Source: Janibacter sp. Soil728
GTDB taxonomy: Bacteria; Actinomycetota; Actinomycetes; Actinomycetales; Dermatophilaceae
Length of the DNA stretch: 64,000 nt
Reading direction: 5' to 3'
Assembly (NCBI RefSeq): GCF_001428305.1
Contig: NZ_LMRZ01000003.1
Location: 444,225-508,224 of the forward strand
The stretch's first letter is position 1; the number at the start of each line of letters is the position of its first letter. The notes beneath the pieces are model-generated. The model was not told where the DNA came from. It searched no databases and was given only the letters and a program-made list of their open reading frames with translations. Below, in pieces: positions 16,229 through 26,295 of the stretch. Made by a program: the position numbers and the translations under genes.

Positions 16229-17329
16229 TCAGGCGAGGCGGGTCATCCAACCGCGCGTGTCCTCGGCGACGCCGTACTGGATGTCGAGGAGTGCCTGGCG
16301 GATCCTGCGGGTGTACTCCCCGCCCCCTTCGCCAGCAGTGGACGCAGTCGAGCCACCGTCCCAACGCAGCTCACCCACGGGCGTGACGACGGCGGCGGTG
16401 CCACAGGCGAAGACCTCGGTGATCTCACCGGAGGCGACCCCTTGCGTCCACTCGTCGATCTCGATGCGCGACTCCTCGGGCGTGAGGCCCAGGTCGGGAG
16501 CGAGCTCGAGGATCGAGGCGCGGGTGACGCCCTCGAGGATCGAGCCGGTGAGCGCGGGGGTGCGCAGCCGGCCGTCCTTGGTGACGAAGAAGAGGTTCAT
16601 CCCGCCGAGCTCCTCGATGTAGGTCTGCGTCGAGGAGTCGAGGAAGACCACCTGGTCGCAGCCGTGCTCGATGCCCTCCATCTGACCGGCGAGCGACGAG
16701 GCGTAGTTGCCACCGCACTTGGCGGCGCCGGTGCCCCCGGCGCCAGCACGCGCGTAGTCACGGCTCAACCACAGGTTGACCGGCTTCAGGCCACCGGGGA
16801 AGTAGGCACCCGCCGGGCTCGCGATGACGCAGAAGGTGACCTCGTTGGCCGGCCGGACGCCGAGGAAGGCCTCGGAGGCGAACATGAAGGGACGCAGGTA
16901 GAGGCTCATCTCGCCGCTGCCATACGCCGGGACCCACGCCTTGTCGGCCTCGACGAGGGCCTTGATCCCCGCCACGAAGTCCTCCTCGGAGATCGTCGGG
17001 AGGGCCAGTCGCTCGCAGCTGCGCGCCATCCGGGCGGCGTTGCGGTCGGGCCGGAAGGTCCACACCGAGCCGTCCTCGTGGCGGTAGGCCTTCATGCCCT
17101 CGAAGACCTCTTGGGCGTAGTGCAGGACCGATGCGGCCGGGCTGATCTGCAGCGGCCCGAAGGGACGCACCCCGCCGGTGTGCCAGCCCTCTCCCTTGGT
17201 CCACGTGGCCGTGACCATGTGGTCGGTGAAGGTGGACCCGAAGCCGGGGTTGGCCAGGACGGCCTCACGCTCGGCGTCGGACAGGGGGGCTTCGCTGCGG
17301 GTGGTCGCGAAGGTCAGCTCAGCGGTCAT
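16229..17329 (-). CDS. ilvE: Branched-chain amino acid aminotransferase
   Basis: A 366-residue PLP fold-type IV enzyme that performs the last step of Val, Leu and Ile synthesis. MVTATWTKGEGWHTGGVRPFGPL opens the fold in this family (given here only in part); QEVFEGMKAYR near 74, catalytic lysine K204 in GAAKCGGNYA, IEELGGMNLFFV near 245 and CGTAAVVTPVG near 318 are diagnostic. ATG 17329 is chosen; an in-frame GTG at 17338 is possible because the GAGGAG site lies closer to it. It lies in the ilv-leu-cim supercluster between leuB and the HAD phosphatase. Confidence 0.94.
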   Translation of the reverse strand: MTAELTFATTRSEAPLSDAEREAVLANPGFGSTFTDHMVTATWTKGEGWHTGGVRPFGPLQISPAASVLHYAQEVFEGMKAYRHEDGSVWTFRPDRNAARMARSCERLALPTISEEDFVAGIKALVEADKAWVPAYGSGEMSLYLRPFMFASEAFLGVRPANEVTFCVIASPAGAYFPGGLKPVNLWLSRDYARAGAGGTGAAKCGGNYASSLAGQMEGIEHGCDQVVFLDSSTQTYIEELGGMNLFFVTKDGRLRTPALTGSILEGVTRASILELAPDLGLTPEESRIEIDEWTQGVASGEITEVFACGTAAVVTPVGELRWDGGSTASTAGEGGGEYTRRIRQALLDIQYGVAEDTRGWMTRLA

Positions 17330-17388
17330 CGGTGACACGTCTCCTCGGGGGTCTGGTGTGTTGCAGGTTACCCCTCGGGAGCGGTGTC

Positions 17389-18432
17389 TCAGAGCAGAGC
17401 GGCGATCGCGTCCCCGATCTGGCTGGTGGACCGCTCACCCGAGCGCTCGGCGAGGTCGCCCGCGACGGCCGCCTCGATGCGCTGGGCGTCCTCGGGACGA
17501 CCCAGGTGGTCCAGCAGCATGGCGACGGACAAGATCGCGGCCGTCGGGTCGGCCTTGCCCTGACCGGCGATGTCGGGGGCCGAACCGTGGACCGGCTCGA
17601 ACATGCTCGGGGCCTCGCGGGTGGGGTTGATGTTGCCGCTCGCGGCCAGGCCGATGCCACCGGCGACGGCCGCGGCGATGTCGGTGATGATGTCGCCGAA
17701 GAGGTTGTCGGTGACGATGACGTCGAAGCGCGCCGGGTCGGTCGCGAGGAAGATCGTCGCGGCGTCGACGTGCTGGTAGGCGGTCTCGACGTCGGGAAAC
17801 TCTGCGCCGACCTCCTCGACGGTGCGGCGCCAGAGGTGACCCGCATGGACGAGCACGTTGTGCTTGTGCACGAGGGTCAGGTGCTTGCGCGGTCGGGCCT
17901 GGGCGCGGGCCAAGGCGTCGCGCACGACGCGCTCGACGCCGAAGCGGGTGTTGACGCTGACCTCGGTCGCGATCTCGTGCGGGGTGCCGACGCGCAGCGC
18001 GCCGCCGTTGCCGACATAGGGACCCTCGGTGCCCTCGCGGACGACGACGAAGTCCAGGCCCTTGTCGGTGACCTCGTTCGACAGCGGGCTCGTGACGCCC
18101 GGGAAGAGCTTGGCCGGACGCAGGTTGACGTAGTGGTCCAATGCAAAGCGAAGGGGGAGCAGCACGCCACGCTCGAGCACACCGGACGGTACGGTCGGGT
18201 CGCCGATCGCGCCCAGGAGGATGCCGTCGTGACCGCGCAGCTCCTCGACGACGGAGTCGGGCAGGGTCTCCCCCGTGCGGTGCCAGCGGGCAGCGCCCAG
18301 GTCGTACTCGGTGGTGCGGACGTCGACGCCGGTGGCCGCGAGGACCTTCAGGCCCTCGGCCACCACCTCGGGGCCGATTCCGTCGCCCCCGAGGACAGCG
18401 ATGTCGAACGTGGTCTGCTGCGCGTCGCTCAT
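17389..18432 (-). CDS. leuB: 3-isopropylmalate dehydrogenase
   Basis: A 347-residue beta-decarboxylating dehydrogenase that converts 3-isopropylmalate to the leucine precursor; in the citramalate route the same enzyme can act on 3-methylmalate. [10 protein letters not shown] near residue 15, LRPAKLFPG near 105, [12 protein letters not shown] near 127, HKHNVL near 190, the metal site [12 protein letters not shown] near 237 and [14 protein letters not shown] near 280 are all present. A TAGGGT hexamer seven bases before ATG 18432 suggests a leaderless start. Close by upstream is a perfect 20-bp palindrome. Confidence 0.95.
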   Translation of the reverse strand: MSDAQQTTFDIAVLGGDGIGPEVVAEGLKVLAATGVDVRTTEYDLGAARWHRTGETLPDSVVEELRGHDGILLGAIGDPTVPSGVLERGVLLPLRFALDHYVNLRPAKLFPGVTSPLSNEVTDKGLDFVVVREGTEGPYVGNGGALRVGTPHEIATEVSVNTRFGVERVVRDALARAQARPRKHLTLVHKHNVLVHAGHLWRRTVEEVGAEFPDVETAYQHVDAATIFLATDPARFDVIVTDNLFGDIITDIAAAVAGGIGLAASGNINPTREAPSMFEPVHGSAPDIAGQGKADPTAAILSVAMLLDHLGRPEDAQRIEAAVAGDLAERSGERSTSQIGDAIAALL

Positions 18433-18439
18433 GCGGTCA

Positions 18440-18445
18440 ACCCTA
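18440..18445 (-). promoter_or_regulatory. Candidate -10 element of leuB
   Basis: TAGGGT on the minus strand, seven bases before ATG 18432. Confidence 0.4.
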
Positions 18446-18497
18446 GGACGCCGTCCCGACATGTGAACCCCTCGTCCCGCGATGCGGACGTGAGCCC

Positions 18498-18517
18498 GCA
18501 TTGCCCTAGGGCAATGC
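18498..18517. repeat. Perfect 20-bp palindrome related to the 2223-2302 array
   Basis: GCATTGCCCTAGGGCAATGC is fully self-complementary and differs from array units by one or two central bases. It lies between ilvD and leuB, about 65 bases before the leuB start. Confidence 0.85.
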
Positions 18518-18542
18518 AGCGACAGGGGGCGAAGGGGTCTCG

Positions 18543-20384
18543 TCAGTCGACCTTGCGCGCGGCGCCCTTGTCGGCGGACTGGGCGAACTTCGCGAAGATC
18601 TTCAGCGCCGGGGAGATGGGACGTTCGCGGCTGACGGGGGCCCACCCCTTCGCGTCCTGCTCGGTGCGGCGGCGGGACAGCTCGGTGTCGTCGACGAGCA
18701 GGTTGACGCGGCGGCCGGGGATGTCGAACTCGATGACGTCGCCGTCCTGCACCAGACCGATCGCGCCGCCCGAGGCGGCCTCCGGGGAGACGTGGCCGAT
18801 GGACAGGCCCGAGGAGCCGCCGGAGAAGCGGCCGTCGGTGATCAGGGCGCACTTCTGGCCCAGACCGGTGCCCTTGAGGTAAGAGGTCGGGTAGAGCATC
18901 TCCTGCATGCCGGGGCCGCCCTTGGGGCCCTCGTAGCGGATGACGAGGACCTCGCCCTCCTGCACCTCCTTGGACAGGATCATCGTCACCGCGTCGTCCT
19001 GGGACTCGGCGACGCGGGCCGGGCCGGAGAAGTTCCACTGGTGCTCGGGCACTCCGGCGGTCTTGACGATGCAGCCGTCGGGGGCGAGGTTGCCGGTGAG
19101 GACGGCGAGCCCGCCCTCGGCCGTGAAGGCATGCTCGACGGAGCGGATGCACCCGTCCTCGCCGTCGGTGTCGAGGCTGGTCCAGCGGTTGGTCGAGGAG
19201 AAGGCCTCGGTCGTACGCACGCCGCCGGGAGCTGCGTGGAAGAGCTCGGTCGCCTTGGCGGTCGTGGCGCCGGAGCGGATGTCCCAGTCGGAGAGCCACT
19301 GCTCGAGGGTCTTGCTGTGCACCGAGCGCACATCGGTTTCGAGCATGCCCCCGCGGTGCAGCTCACCGAGGATGGCGGACACACCGCCGGCCCGGTGGAC
19401 GTCCTCCATGTAGTAGTCGCTCGAGTTGGGCGCGACCTTGACCAGGCACGGGGTCACGCGGGAGAGCGCGTCGATGTCGTGCTGGTCGAAGTCGACCTCC
19501 GCCTCCTGGGCGGCGGCGAGCAGGTGCAGGATCGTGTTGGTCGAGCCCCCCATGGCGATGTCCAGACGCATGGCATTGGCGAAGGCGGCCTTCGTCGCGA
19601 TCGAGCGCGGCAGGACCGACTCGTCGTCACCGTCGTAGTAGTCGCGGCACAGGTCGACGACCAGGGCGCCGGCGTCGAGGAAGAGGTCGCGGCGGGCCGC
19701 GGAGGTCGCGAGCGTCGAGCCGTTGCCCGGGAGCGAGAGGCCGAGCGCCTCGGTCAGGCAGTTCATCGAGTTGGCGGTGAACATGCCCGAGCAGGAGCCG
19801 CAGGTGGGGCAGGCCGCCTGCTCGATCGCGGAGATCTCCTCGTCGCTGACGTTGTCGTCGACCGCCTTGACCATCGCGTCGACGAGGTCGAGGCGGGTGA
19901 AGGTCTCGCCGTCCTCGCCGATGATCGCCTTGCCGGCCTCCATCGGCCCGCCGGAGACGAAGACGGTCGGGATGTTCAACCGCAGCGCGGCCAGGAGCAT
20001 GCCGGGCGTGATTTTGTCGCAGTTGGAGATGCACACGAGGGCATCGGCGCAGTGCGCGTTGACCATGTACTCGATCGAGTCGGCGATGATCTCGCGACTC
20101 GGCAGGGAGTAGAGCATCCCGTGGTGACCCATCGCGATGCCGTCGTCGACGGCGATGGTGTTGAACTCCTTGCCGACTCCCCCGGCCTCCTCGATGGCGC
20201 CGGCGACGAGCTGGCCCATGTCCTTGAGGTGGACGTGCCCGGGGACGAACTGGGTGAAGGAGTTGGCGATCGCGACGATCGGCTTGCCGAAGTCGCCCTC
20301 ACCCATACCGGTGGCGCGCCACAGGGCACGGGCACCGGCCATGTTGCGACCGTGGGTGGTGGTTCGAGAACGCAGCTCAGGCAT
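18543..20384 (-). CDS. ilvD: Dihydroxy-acid dehydratase
   Basis: A 613-residue iron-sulfur dehydratase for the third common step of valine and isoleucine synthesis. Cluster ligands appear in NCDKITPGM near residue 123 and [11 protein letters not shown] near 195; [13 protein letters not shown] near 79 and [11 protein letters not shown] near 278 are family signatures, and the C-terminal [21 protein letters not shown] closes the active site (quoted in two short parts, TDGRFSGG and GHVSPEA). Length is normal. TACGGT lies six bases before ATG 20384, in which a GGAGG also sits, so translation could be leaderless or not. Confidence 0.95.
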   Translation of the reverse strand: MPELRSRTTTHGRNMAGARALWRATGMGEGDFGKPIVAIANSFTQFVPGHVHLKDMGQLVAGAIEEAGGVGKEFNTIAVDDGIAMGHHGMLYSLPSREIIADSIEYMVNAHCADALVCISNCDKITPGMLLAALRLNIPTVFVSGGPMEAGKAIIGEDGETFTRLDLVDAMVKAVDDNVSDEEISAIEQAACPTCGSCSGMFTANSMNCLTEALGLSLPGNGSTLATSAARRDLFLDAGALVVDLCRDYYDGDDESVLPRSIATKAAFANAMRLDIAMGGSTNTILHLLAAAQEAEVDFDQHDIDALSRVTPCLVKVAPNSSDYYMEDVHRAGGVSAILGELHRGGMLETDVRSVHSKTLEQWLSDWDIRSGATTAKATELFHAAPGGVRTTEAFSSTNRWTSLDTDGEDGCIRSVEHAFTAEGGLAVLTGNLAPDGCIVKTAGVPEHQWNFSGPARVAESQDDAVTMILSKEVQEGEVLVIRYEGPKGGPGMQEMLYPTSYLKGTGLGQKCALITDGRFSGGSSGLSIGHVSPEAASGGAIGLVQDGDVIEFDIPGRRVNLLVDDTELSRRRTEQDAKGWAPVSRERPISPALKIFAKFAQSADKGAARKVD

Positions 20385-20390
20385 GCCTCC

Positions 20391-20396
20391 ACCGTA
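20391..20396 (-). promoter_or_regulatory. Candidate -10 element of ilvD
   Basis: TACGGT on the minus strand, six bases before ATG 20384. Confidence 0.4.
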
Positions 20397-20433
20397 GTTC
20401 GACGTGCCGAGGAGTGATACCGCGTCTCACATG

Positions 20434-20467
20434 CAGGCGCCCCCGACCGTGCGGTCGGGGGCGCCTG
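20434..20467 (-). terminator. Strong hairpin, probable terminator of the small gene at 20483
   Basis: CAGGCGCCCCCGACC, loop GTGC, GGTCGGGGGCGCCTG: a 15-bp perfect stem 16 bases after the small frame's stop. There is no T-run, as is common in high-GC actinobacteria. Confidence 0.65.
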
Positions 20468-20482
20468 GAGGTGCGGGTGCGC

Positions 20483-20554
20483 TCACTCGCCGCAGTCGCG
20501 GCGGTCCAGGCTCTCCTGGAGGGCGCGGCGGGCTTCGGTGGCCTCGTCGCTCAT
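20483..20554 (-). CDS. Candidate 23-residue small protein
   Basis: ATG 20554 with a GAGGAG ribosome binding site five bases upstream, followed by 23 codons and TGA. The product is charged and helical in character (begins MSDEATEARRALQESL, ends in Cys-Gly-Glu). A strong hairpin follows the stop, so it looks like an independent tiny gene between the ilvD promoter and the repeats at 20722. I do not recognise it. Support is the ribosome binding site, codon-like GC pattern and terminator; conservation has not been tested. Confidence 0.45.
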   Translation of the reverse strand: MSDEATEARRALQESLDRRDCGE

Positions 20555-20721
20555 GACGGCTCCTCGATATGTGCAGCTGGGGTGGTGCGGACGGGCACGG
20601 TGGGTGGGGGTGCCGATGGTGCGAAGGGGGTGGGGCCGGGTAGGCCGGGCGATCGTGCGACGGTACGCCGGTCGGGTGGCCCACCGGAAGGCCCCATCCA
20701 GTGCGTGGACGGGCGTCTGAC

Positions 20722-20852
20722 CCTTCGAGACGGCCGCGGGCGGCCTCCTCAGGGACCGGGACGAGACGGCCTCCTCAGGGACCGGGACGAGACGGCCTCC
20801 TCAGGGACCGGGACGAGACGGCCGCGGGCGGCCTCCTCAGGGACCGGGACCC
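20722..20852. repeat. Tandem array of CTCCTCAGG-type repeats
   Basis: Four tandem units beginning GAGACGGC and ending CTCCTCAGGGACCGGGAC. The first and last are 36 bases, with an inner GCCGCGGGCG; the two middle units are 26 bases. The first unit is preceded by CCTTCGA, giving the motif seen singly at 54414-54450 and 62758-62832. The array ends about 50 bases before the ABC exporter gene. The rest of the 20555-20900 gap is plain GC-rich DNA with no other gene I can support. Confidence 0.85.
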
Positions 20853-20900
20853 AATAAATGGGAGGCGCGTGTCGGTGGGTGGACATAGCCTTGACAGGTC

Positions 20901-23900
20901 ATGACCCAGACCCTTCAGCGGACCGCCACGCCGCCCCCGACCACCACGACCGACCCGACACCCCCGGAGCGCACCGTCACCTGGCGCCGGATGCGCTCGC
21001 CCGCCGCCGCTGCGGCGCTCGTGTGCTCGGCCCTGGCCGCGATCCTGCTCACCCTCGGCACGGTGGTCATCGGTCGCCTCGCCGAGACCCCGACGATCGC
21101 TCTCGTCCAGATGCTCGCCGTGCTCGTGATCGGCGGCGCGCTCATCGACAACATCGGCAAGGTCGTGTGGGTCGGCCTGTCCGACCGGGCCGAGGGCGTG
21201 CTGCGCGACGACCTGCTCGACGCGGCCCTGGCCCAGCCGGTCGCAGTCCTGTCCGAGCAGGCCGCTGGCGAGATCCTCGACCGGGTCGACGACGACACCC
21301 ACGAGGTCGGCAACCTCATGCGATGGCAGCTGTGGATGTTCGCCCGCACCGCCTTCTCCGTCCTCCCGATGTGGATCGTCGCCGGGCTGACCTGGTGGCC
21401 CGCGTGGCTGATCTTCCCGGTGCTCGCGGGCCTGACGGGAGTGGCCGTGCGGCCCCTGCTCGGCGAGATCGCCCGCCGCAAGGTCATCGAGGAGATGGCC
21501 TGGACCGACCACGCGAGCGCGCTCGAGGAGGGCATCGCCGGACGCGACGACCTGCGCACGAGCCTGGGTCAGGCGCACATGGTGCAACGGCTGGCAACGC
21601 TCACGGCCCGGGTGCACGCACGATTCCGTGACGTCGTCACTCTCGAGAGCCAGCTGGCCCGTCGTGCGGGCCTGCTGCTCCACTCGCTCCTCGCCGGCAT
21701 CGGCATCGCCGGCATCGCCTTGACCGTGAGCGACTCGCTGTCGGTGGGCGAGCTGGTCACCCTCTTCCTCGTCACGTCGACCTTCGTCGGACTGGTCAGC
21801 CAGCTGGCCAACCACCTCCCAGACCTGCAGGCCGGTCTGGGTGCCGTCATCCGGCTGCGCCAGATGCTCGCCGTCGAGCCCGAGCCGCGCGGCGGGGTCC
21901 CGGTTCCCGACGGGGCCGAGGTCGCCGTCGAGGTGCGCGGCCTGGACTTCTCCTATGCCGAAGGCAGCTTCGCCCTGCGCGATGTCACCTTCGCCGCACC
22001 CGCGGGCGAGACCGTCGCGCTCGTCGGGAGGACCGGCTCCGGCAAGTCGACACTGGCGTCCTTCGTCTCGCGGGCTGTCGAGCCGCCCCGCGGCAGCGTC
22101 TTCGTCGGCGGTGTCGACGTGCGAGACATCGACCTGCAGCGGCTGCGCACGGATGTCGGGGTCGTCACGCAGCGGACCGAGATCGTGGCTGCCACCCTCG
22201 CTGACAACATCTCCCTCTTCGACGACATCCCGCGTGCTGACATCGAGGCGGCCGTCATCGAGCTCGGTCTGCGCGACTGGGTCGAGGGACTGCCGGGCGG
22301 CCTCGACACGCTGCTGGGCCCCGGCGGCACCACCCTGTCCGCCGGGGAGGAGCAGCTGGTCGCCTTCGCCCGACTGCTCGTGCGCCGTGTCCGCGTCGTC
22401 GTCCTCGACGAGGCGACCGCCCGCATGGACCCGCTCACCGAACGCCGGGTCGTGTCAGCCGCGGACCGGCTGCTCGTCGGCCGCACCGGCATCCTCATCG
22501 CCCACCGCCTCAACACCATCGAGCGAGCACCGCACGTCGTGGTCCTCGATCACGGCCGAGTCATCCAGCAGGGGCGGCGCACGCAGCTCGCGGAGATGGA
22601 GGGCCCCTTCCGCAGACTCCTGCTCGACAGCCGGACCGAGTCGGCGACGGACCTGCCCGCAGCGCAGGGGCACCTCGACCACTCCGACCTCGACCCGGTC
22701 GGCGGACGGCGCCGCACGACGACGCCCCCCGAGGTGCCCGAGATCAGCGACGGCCCCTCGCTCGCACGAGGCATCGTGCACGCGCTCTCGGTCACTCCGA
22801 CGTGGGGCGTCGCCGGAGCGATCTGCTTCTTGGCCATGTCGCTCCTGAGTGCTCAAGGAGCAGTCACCGGCCTCGTCTGGGGTCGCATCGTCGAGGGCCT
22901 GCAGGCCGGGCAGGACCCGACAGCGCTCGCGATCGTGCTCGCACTCAGCCTGCTCGTCGTCCCCTTCCTCACCGCGGAAGCCTTCGCTCGCTACCCACGC
23001 TGGTGGATCGAGGTCATGCTGCGCACCCGCATGGCGGTCCTCGTCGGCCAGATCCGCGCCGAGCGGCTGCCCCGGACCCCTCCCGGTGAGGTCGTCGCCC
23101 GCTCGATGGACGCCGACCGCTACGCGCGCTATGCCGACAGGTGGGTCGACTTCATCAACGGCCTCGTCATCGCGGCGCTCACCGCTGTGCTCGCCGGCAC
23201 CTGGGTCGCGGGTGCAGTGCTCCTGACCGTCATGGTCACCTCTGCCGTCGCGGCCAGCTTCGGCCGTCCGATCGCCGGCCGTTCGGCTGCTGCCGCGTCC
23301 ACCGCGCGCGCAGGCTTTGGTCGAGCCGTCGTCTCCGCGCTGGAGTCGGTGCGCACGATCAAGCTGGCGGCGGCGACCCCGCACGTCCGACGGCACCTGC
23401 GCGAGGTCGACGGCGGACGCGTCGATGCCGCGGTCAAGGAGCACCGGGTGCAGGCCGTCCTCGACGCCGTGCCGCTCGTCATGGTGCAGTCCGGAGTCGT
23501 CGCGACCTGGTGGATCCACGTCGCGGGCGGCTGGGGGCTCGGCACGGCCATCCTCGTCTCGGGTGCGGTCGCCGGCTTCGACTGGTTCGGTCGGGTCGCG
23601 AGCATGGTCGTCACCGAGGCCCCCGGCACGCGGGCCTGGCAGGTGGAGACGGCGCACTTCGCAGGCGGGACCGACCTGATGGACCTGCCCGAGGGCGTCG
23701 ACCTGGTCGAGGGCACCGCCCCGTCACCGGTCGCCGGTGAGCGCGAGCCACTGCAGCACCTCGAGCTACGAGATGTCACGGTCGTCCACGACGACGGGAC
23801 GATCGGCGCCACCGACATCGACCTGACCGTCCACGCCGGAGAGCTCGTGCTGCTCATCGGGCAGGTCGGGTCCGGCAAGTCGAGCCTGCTCGCCTCCCTC

Positions 23901-24431
23901 GCCGGGCTGGTCGATCACCGCGGCAGCGTCCTGTGGAACGGCCAGCCCGTCACCGACCCACAGCGTGTGCTGCGACCCGGTCGGGTCGCCCACGTCGCCC
24001 AGGTGCCTCGGGTGCTGTCAGGGACCTTCACCGACAATGTGCAGCTCGGGCACGATCGGCCCCTCGAGGACCCGGTCGCTCTGGCCCGGCTGAGCGACGA
24101 CGTCTCCTCGGCCGGCGGCCCGGACTCGCTCGTCGGGCACCGCGGGGTGCGTCTCTCGGGCGGACAGGTCCAGCGTCTGGCGCTGGCCCGCGCGCTGGCC
24201 ACCGAGGCCGAGCTGCTGCTCGCCGACGATGTCTCGTCCGCGCTCGACGCGACGACCGAGATCGCTCTGTGGCAGGGCCTGCGCGAGCAGGGCGCCACGG
24301 TCATCGGGGCCACGTCCAAGCGCGCTGCGCTCGAGCAGGCAGACCGGGTCGTGGTGCTCGTCGCGGGCCGGGCCGTCGCGATCGGCCCGTGGAGCGAGCT
24401 CTCCCCCGCGTGGGGCCACCTCGCCGGCTGA
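20901..24431 (+). CDS. Fused ABC exporter with two permease and two ATPase domains
   Basis: A 1176-residue single-chain ABC exporter with order TMD1-NBD1-TMD2-NBD2. NBD1 (about 345-570) has Walker A GRTGSGKST near 375, signature LSAGE, Walker B VVVLDEATARMD with catalytic glutamate and H-loop AHRLNTI. NBD2 (about 955-1170) has Walker A GQVGSGKSS near 986 and canonical LSGGQ, but its Walker B reads LLLADDVSSALD (Asp for Glu) and the H-loop histidine is replaced in GATSKRA. One ATP site is therefore probably non-hydrolytic, as in asymmetric heterodimeric exporters. The substrate is unknown. It sits on the opposite strand inside the ilv cluster, after a tandem repeat array; a TAGCCT hexamer nine bases before ATG 20901 may be its -10. 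Confidence 0.9.
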   Translation: MTQTLQRTATPPPTTTTDPTPPERTVTWRRMRSPAAAAALVCSALAAILLTLGTVVIGRLAETPTIALVQMLAVLVIGGALIDNIGKVVWVGLSDRAEGVLRDDLLDAALAQPVAVLSEQAAGEILDRVDDDTHEVGNLMRWQLWMFARTAFSVLPMWIVAGLTWWPAWLIFPVLAGLTGVAVRPLLGEIARRKVIEEMAWTDHASALEEGIAGRDDLRTSLGQAHMVQRLATLTARVHARFRDVVTLESQLARRAGLLLHSLLAGIGIAGIALTVSDSLSVGELVTLFLVTSTFVGLVSQLANHLPDLQAGLGAVIRLRQMLAVEPEPRGGVPVPDGAEVAVEVRGLDFSYAEGSFALRDVTFAAPAGETVALVGRTGSGKSTLASFVSRAVEPPRGSVFVGGVDVRDIDLQRLRTDVGVVTQRTEIVAATLADNISLFDDIPRADIEAAVIELGLRDWVEGLPGGLDTLLGPGGTTLSAGEEQLVAFARLLVRRVRVVVLDEATARMDPLTERRVVSAADRLLVGRTGILIAHRLNTIERAPHVVVLDHGRVIQQGRRTQLAEMEGPFRRLLLDSRTESATDLPAAQGHLDHSDLDPVGGRRRTTTPPEVPEISDGPSLARGIVHALSVTPTWGVAGAICFLAMSLLSAQGAVTGLVWGRIVEGLQAGQDPTALAIVLALSLLVVPFLTAEAFARYPRWWIEVMLRTRMAVLVGQIRAERLPRTPPGEVVARSMDADRYARYADRWVDFINGLVIAALTAVLAGTWVAGAVLLTVMVTSAVAASFGRPIAGRSAAAASTARAGFGRAVVSALESVRTIKLAAATPHVRRHLREVDGGRVDAAVKEHRVQAVLDAVPLVMVQSGVVATWWIHVAGGWGLGTAILVSGAVAGFDWFGRVASMVVTEAPGTRAWQVETAHFAGGTDLMDLPEGVDLVEGTAPSPVAGEREPLQHLELRDVTVVHDDGTIGATDIDLTVHAGELVLLIGQVGSGKSSLLASLAGLVDHRGSVLWNGQPVTDPQRVLRPGRVAHVAQVPRVLSGTFTDNVQLGHDRPLEDPVALARLSDDVSSAGGPDSLVGHRGVRLSGGQVQRLALARALATEAELLLADDVSSALDATTEIALWQGLREQGATVIGATSKRAALEQADRVVVLVAGRAVAIGPWSELSPAWGHLAG

Positions 24432-24450
24432 GGGCAGCTCCCCCTTCGTC

Positions 24451-24497
24451 GGTGGAGGTAAACCCGCCGACGAATCCCCCGCGCGTCCACCTCCACC
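24451..24497. repeat. GGTGGAGGT-type palindromic repeat
   Basis: GGTGGAGGT (24451-24459) and ACCTCCACC (24489-24497) bracket GCCGACGAATC. It follows the ABC stop by 19 bases and is related to 13366-13479 and 55521-55569. Confidence 0.8.
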
Positions 24498-24578
24498 CAG
24501 CTGCTTCCCCCAGCCATGGCCCCGCCCACGCACCCAGGCACCCACGCACCCAGGCACCCAGCGCGGGCCGGGCATGAC

Positions 24579-24620
24579 ACAGGGGGCGCCCCGGCTGATG
24601 AGCCGGTGGGCGCCCCCTGT
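24579..24620. terminator. Bidirectional terminator between ABC exporter and ilvC
   Basis: ACAGGGGGCGCCC (24579-24591) pairs with GGGCGCCCCCTGT (24608-24620), with an inner CGGCT/AGCCG stem. It lies in the convergent gap and can serve both strands. Confidence 0.8.
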
Positions 24621-24661
24621 GGGGACCCGCTCGCGGGGGTGACCGCGGCGGGAGTGCGTGA

Positions 24662-25723
<1,062 letters not shown>

Positions 25724-25774
25724 TCACGTCTGGGTGTCATCGTCTCGCGTCCGGCGCGAAGATGACGAAGGGGG

Positions 25775-26284
25775 TCAGTGTCTGGAACGGTCGGTGATCG
25801 AGCGGGGACCGCGGCCGATGGCCACGACACCCGACTGGACCAGCTCCTTGATGCCGTGCGGCTCGAGGATCTCCAGCATCGAGTTGAGCTTGTCGGCATT
25901 GCCGACGGCCTGCAGGACGATCGCCTCCGATGTCGCGTCGACGATCTTGGCCTTGAACATCTGACCCGTCTCGAGGATGCCGCTGCGGTTGCTCGCGTCC
26001 GCGCGCACCTTGACGAGCACCACCTGGCTGTTGACCGAGGCGAGCGGGTCGAGCTCGACGACCTTGAGCACCTCGACGAGCTTGTTGAGCTGCTTGGTCA
26101 CCTGCTCGAGGGGCAGCAGGTCGACGTCGACGACGACGGTCATCCGGGAGACCGCGTCATTCTCGGTCGGACCGACCGCGAGCGAGTCGATGTTGAATCC
26201 CCTGCGGGAGAAGAGCGCCGAGATCCGAGCAAGGACGCCCGGCTTGTTCTCGACGAGGACGGAGAGGGTGTGCTTGGTGCTCAT
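25775..26284 (-). CDS. ilvN: Acetolactate synthase small regulatory subunit
   Basis: A 169-residue subunit with an N-terminal ACT domain (HTLSVLVENKPGVLARISALFSRRG, positions about 4-28, quoted in part as ENKPGVLARIS) and a C-terminal domain that activates the catalytic subunit and mediates feedback by branched-chain amino acids. ATG 26284 is 11 bases after the ilvB stop; the GTG at 26299 overlaps the ilvB stop codon and is a less likely start. Length is normal for actinobacterial IlvN/IlvH. Confidence 0.95.
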   Translation of the reverse strand: MSTKHTLSVLVENKPGVLARISALFSRRGFNIDSLAVGPTENDAVSRMTVVVDVDLLPLEQVTKQLNKLVEVLKVVELDPLASVNSQVVLVKVRADASNRSGILETGQMFKAKIVDATSEAIVLQAVGNADKLNSMLEILEPHGIKELVQSGVVAIGRGPRSITDRSRH

Positions 26285-26295
26285 GGTCTCGTGCC

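Noticed and set aside
20722-20852. Tandem repeats as CRISPR
   Set aside because: Units abut with no unique spacers and vary in length; this is a tandem expansion of a dispersed motif.
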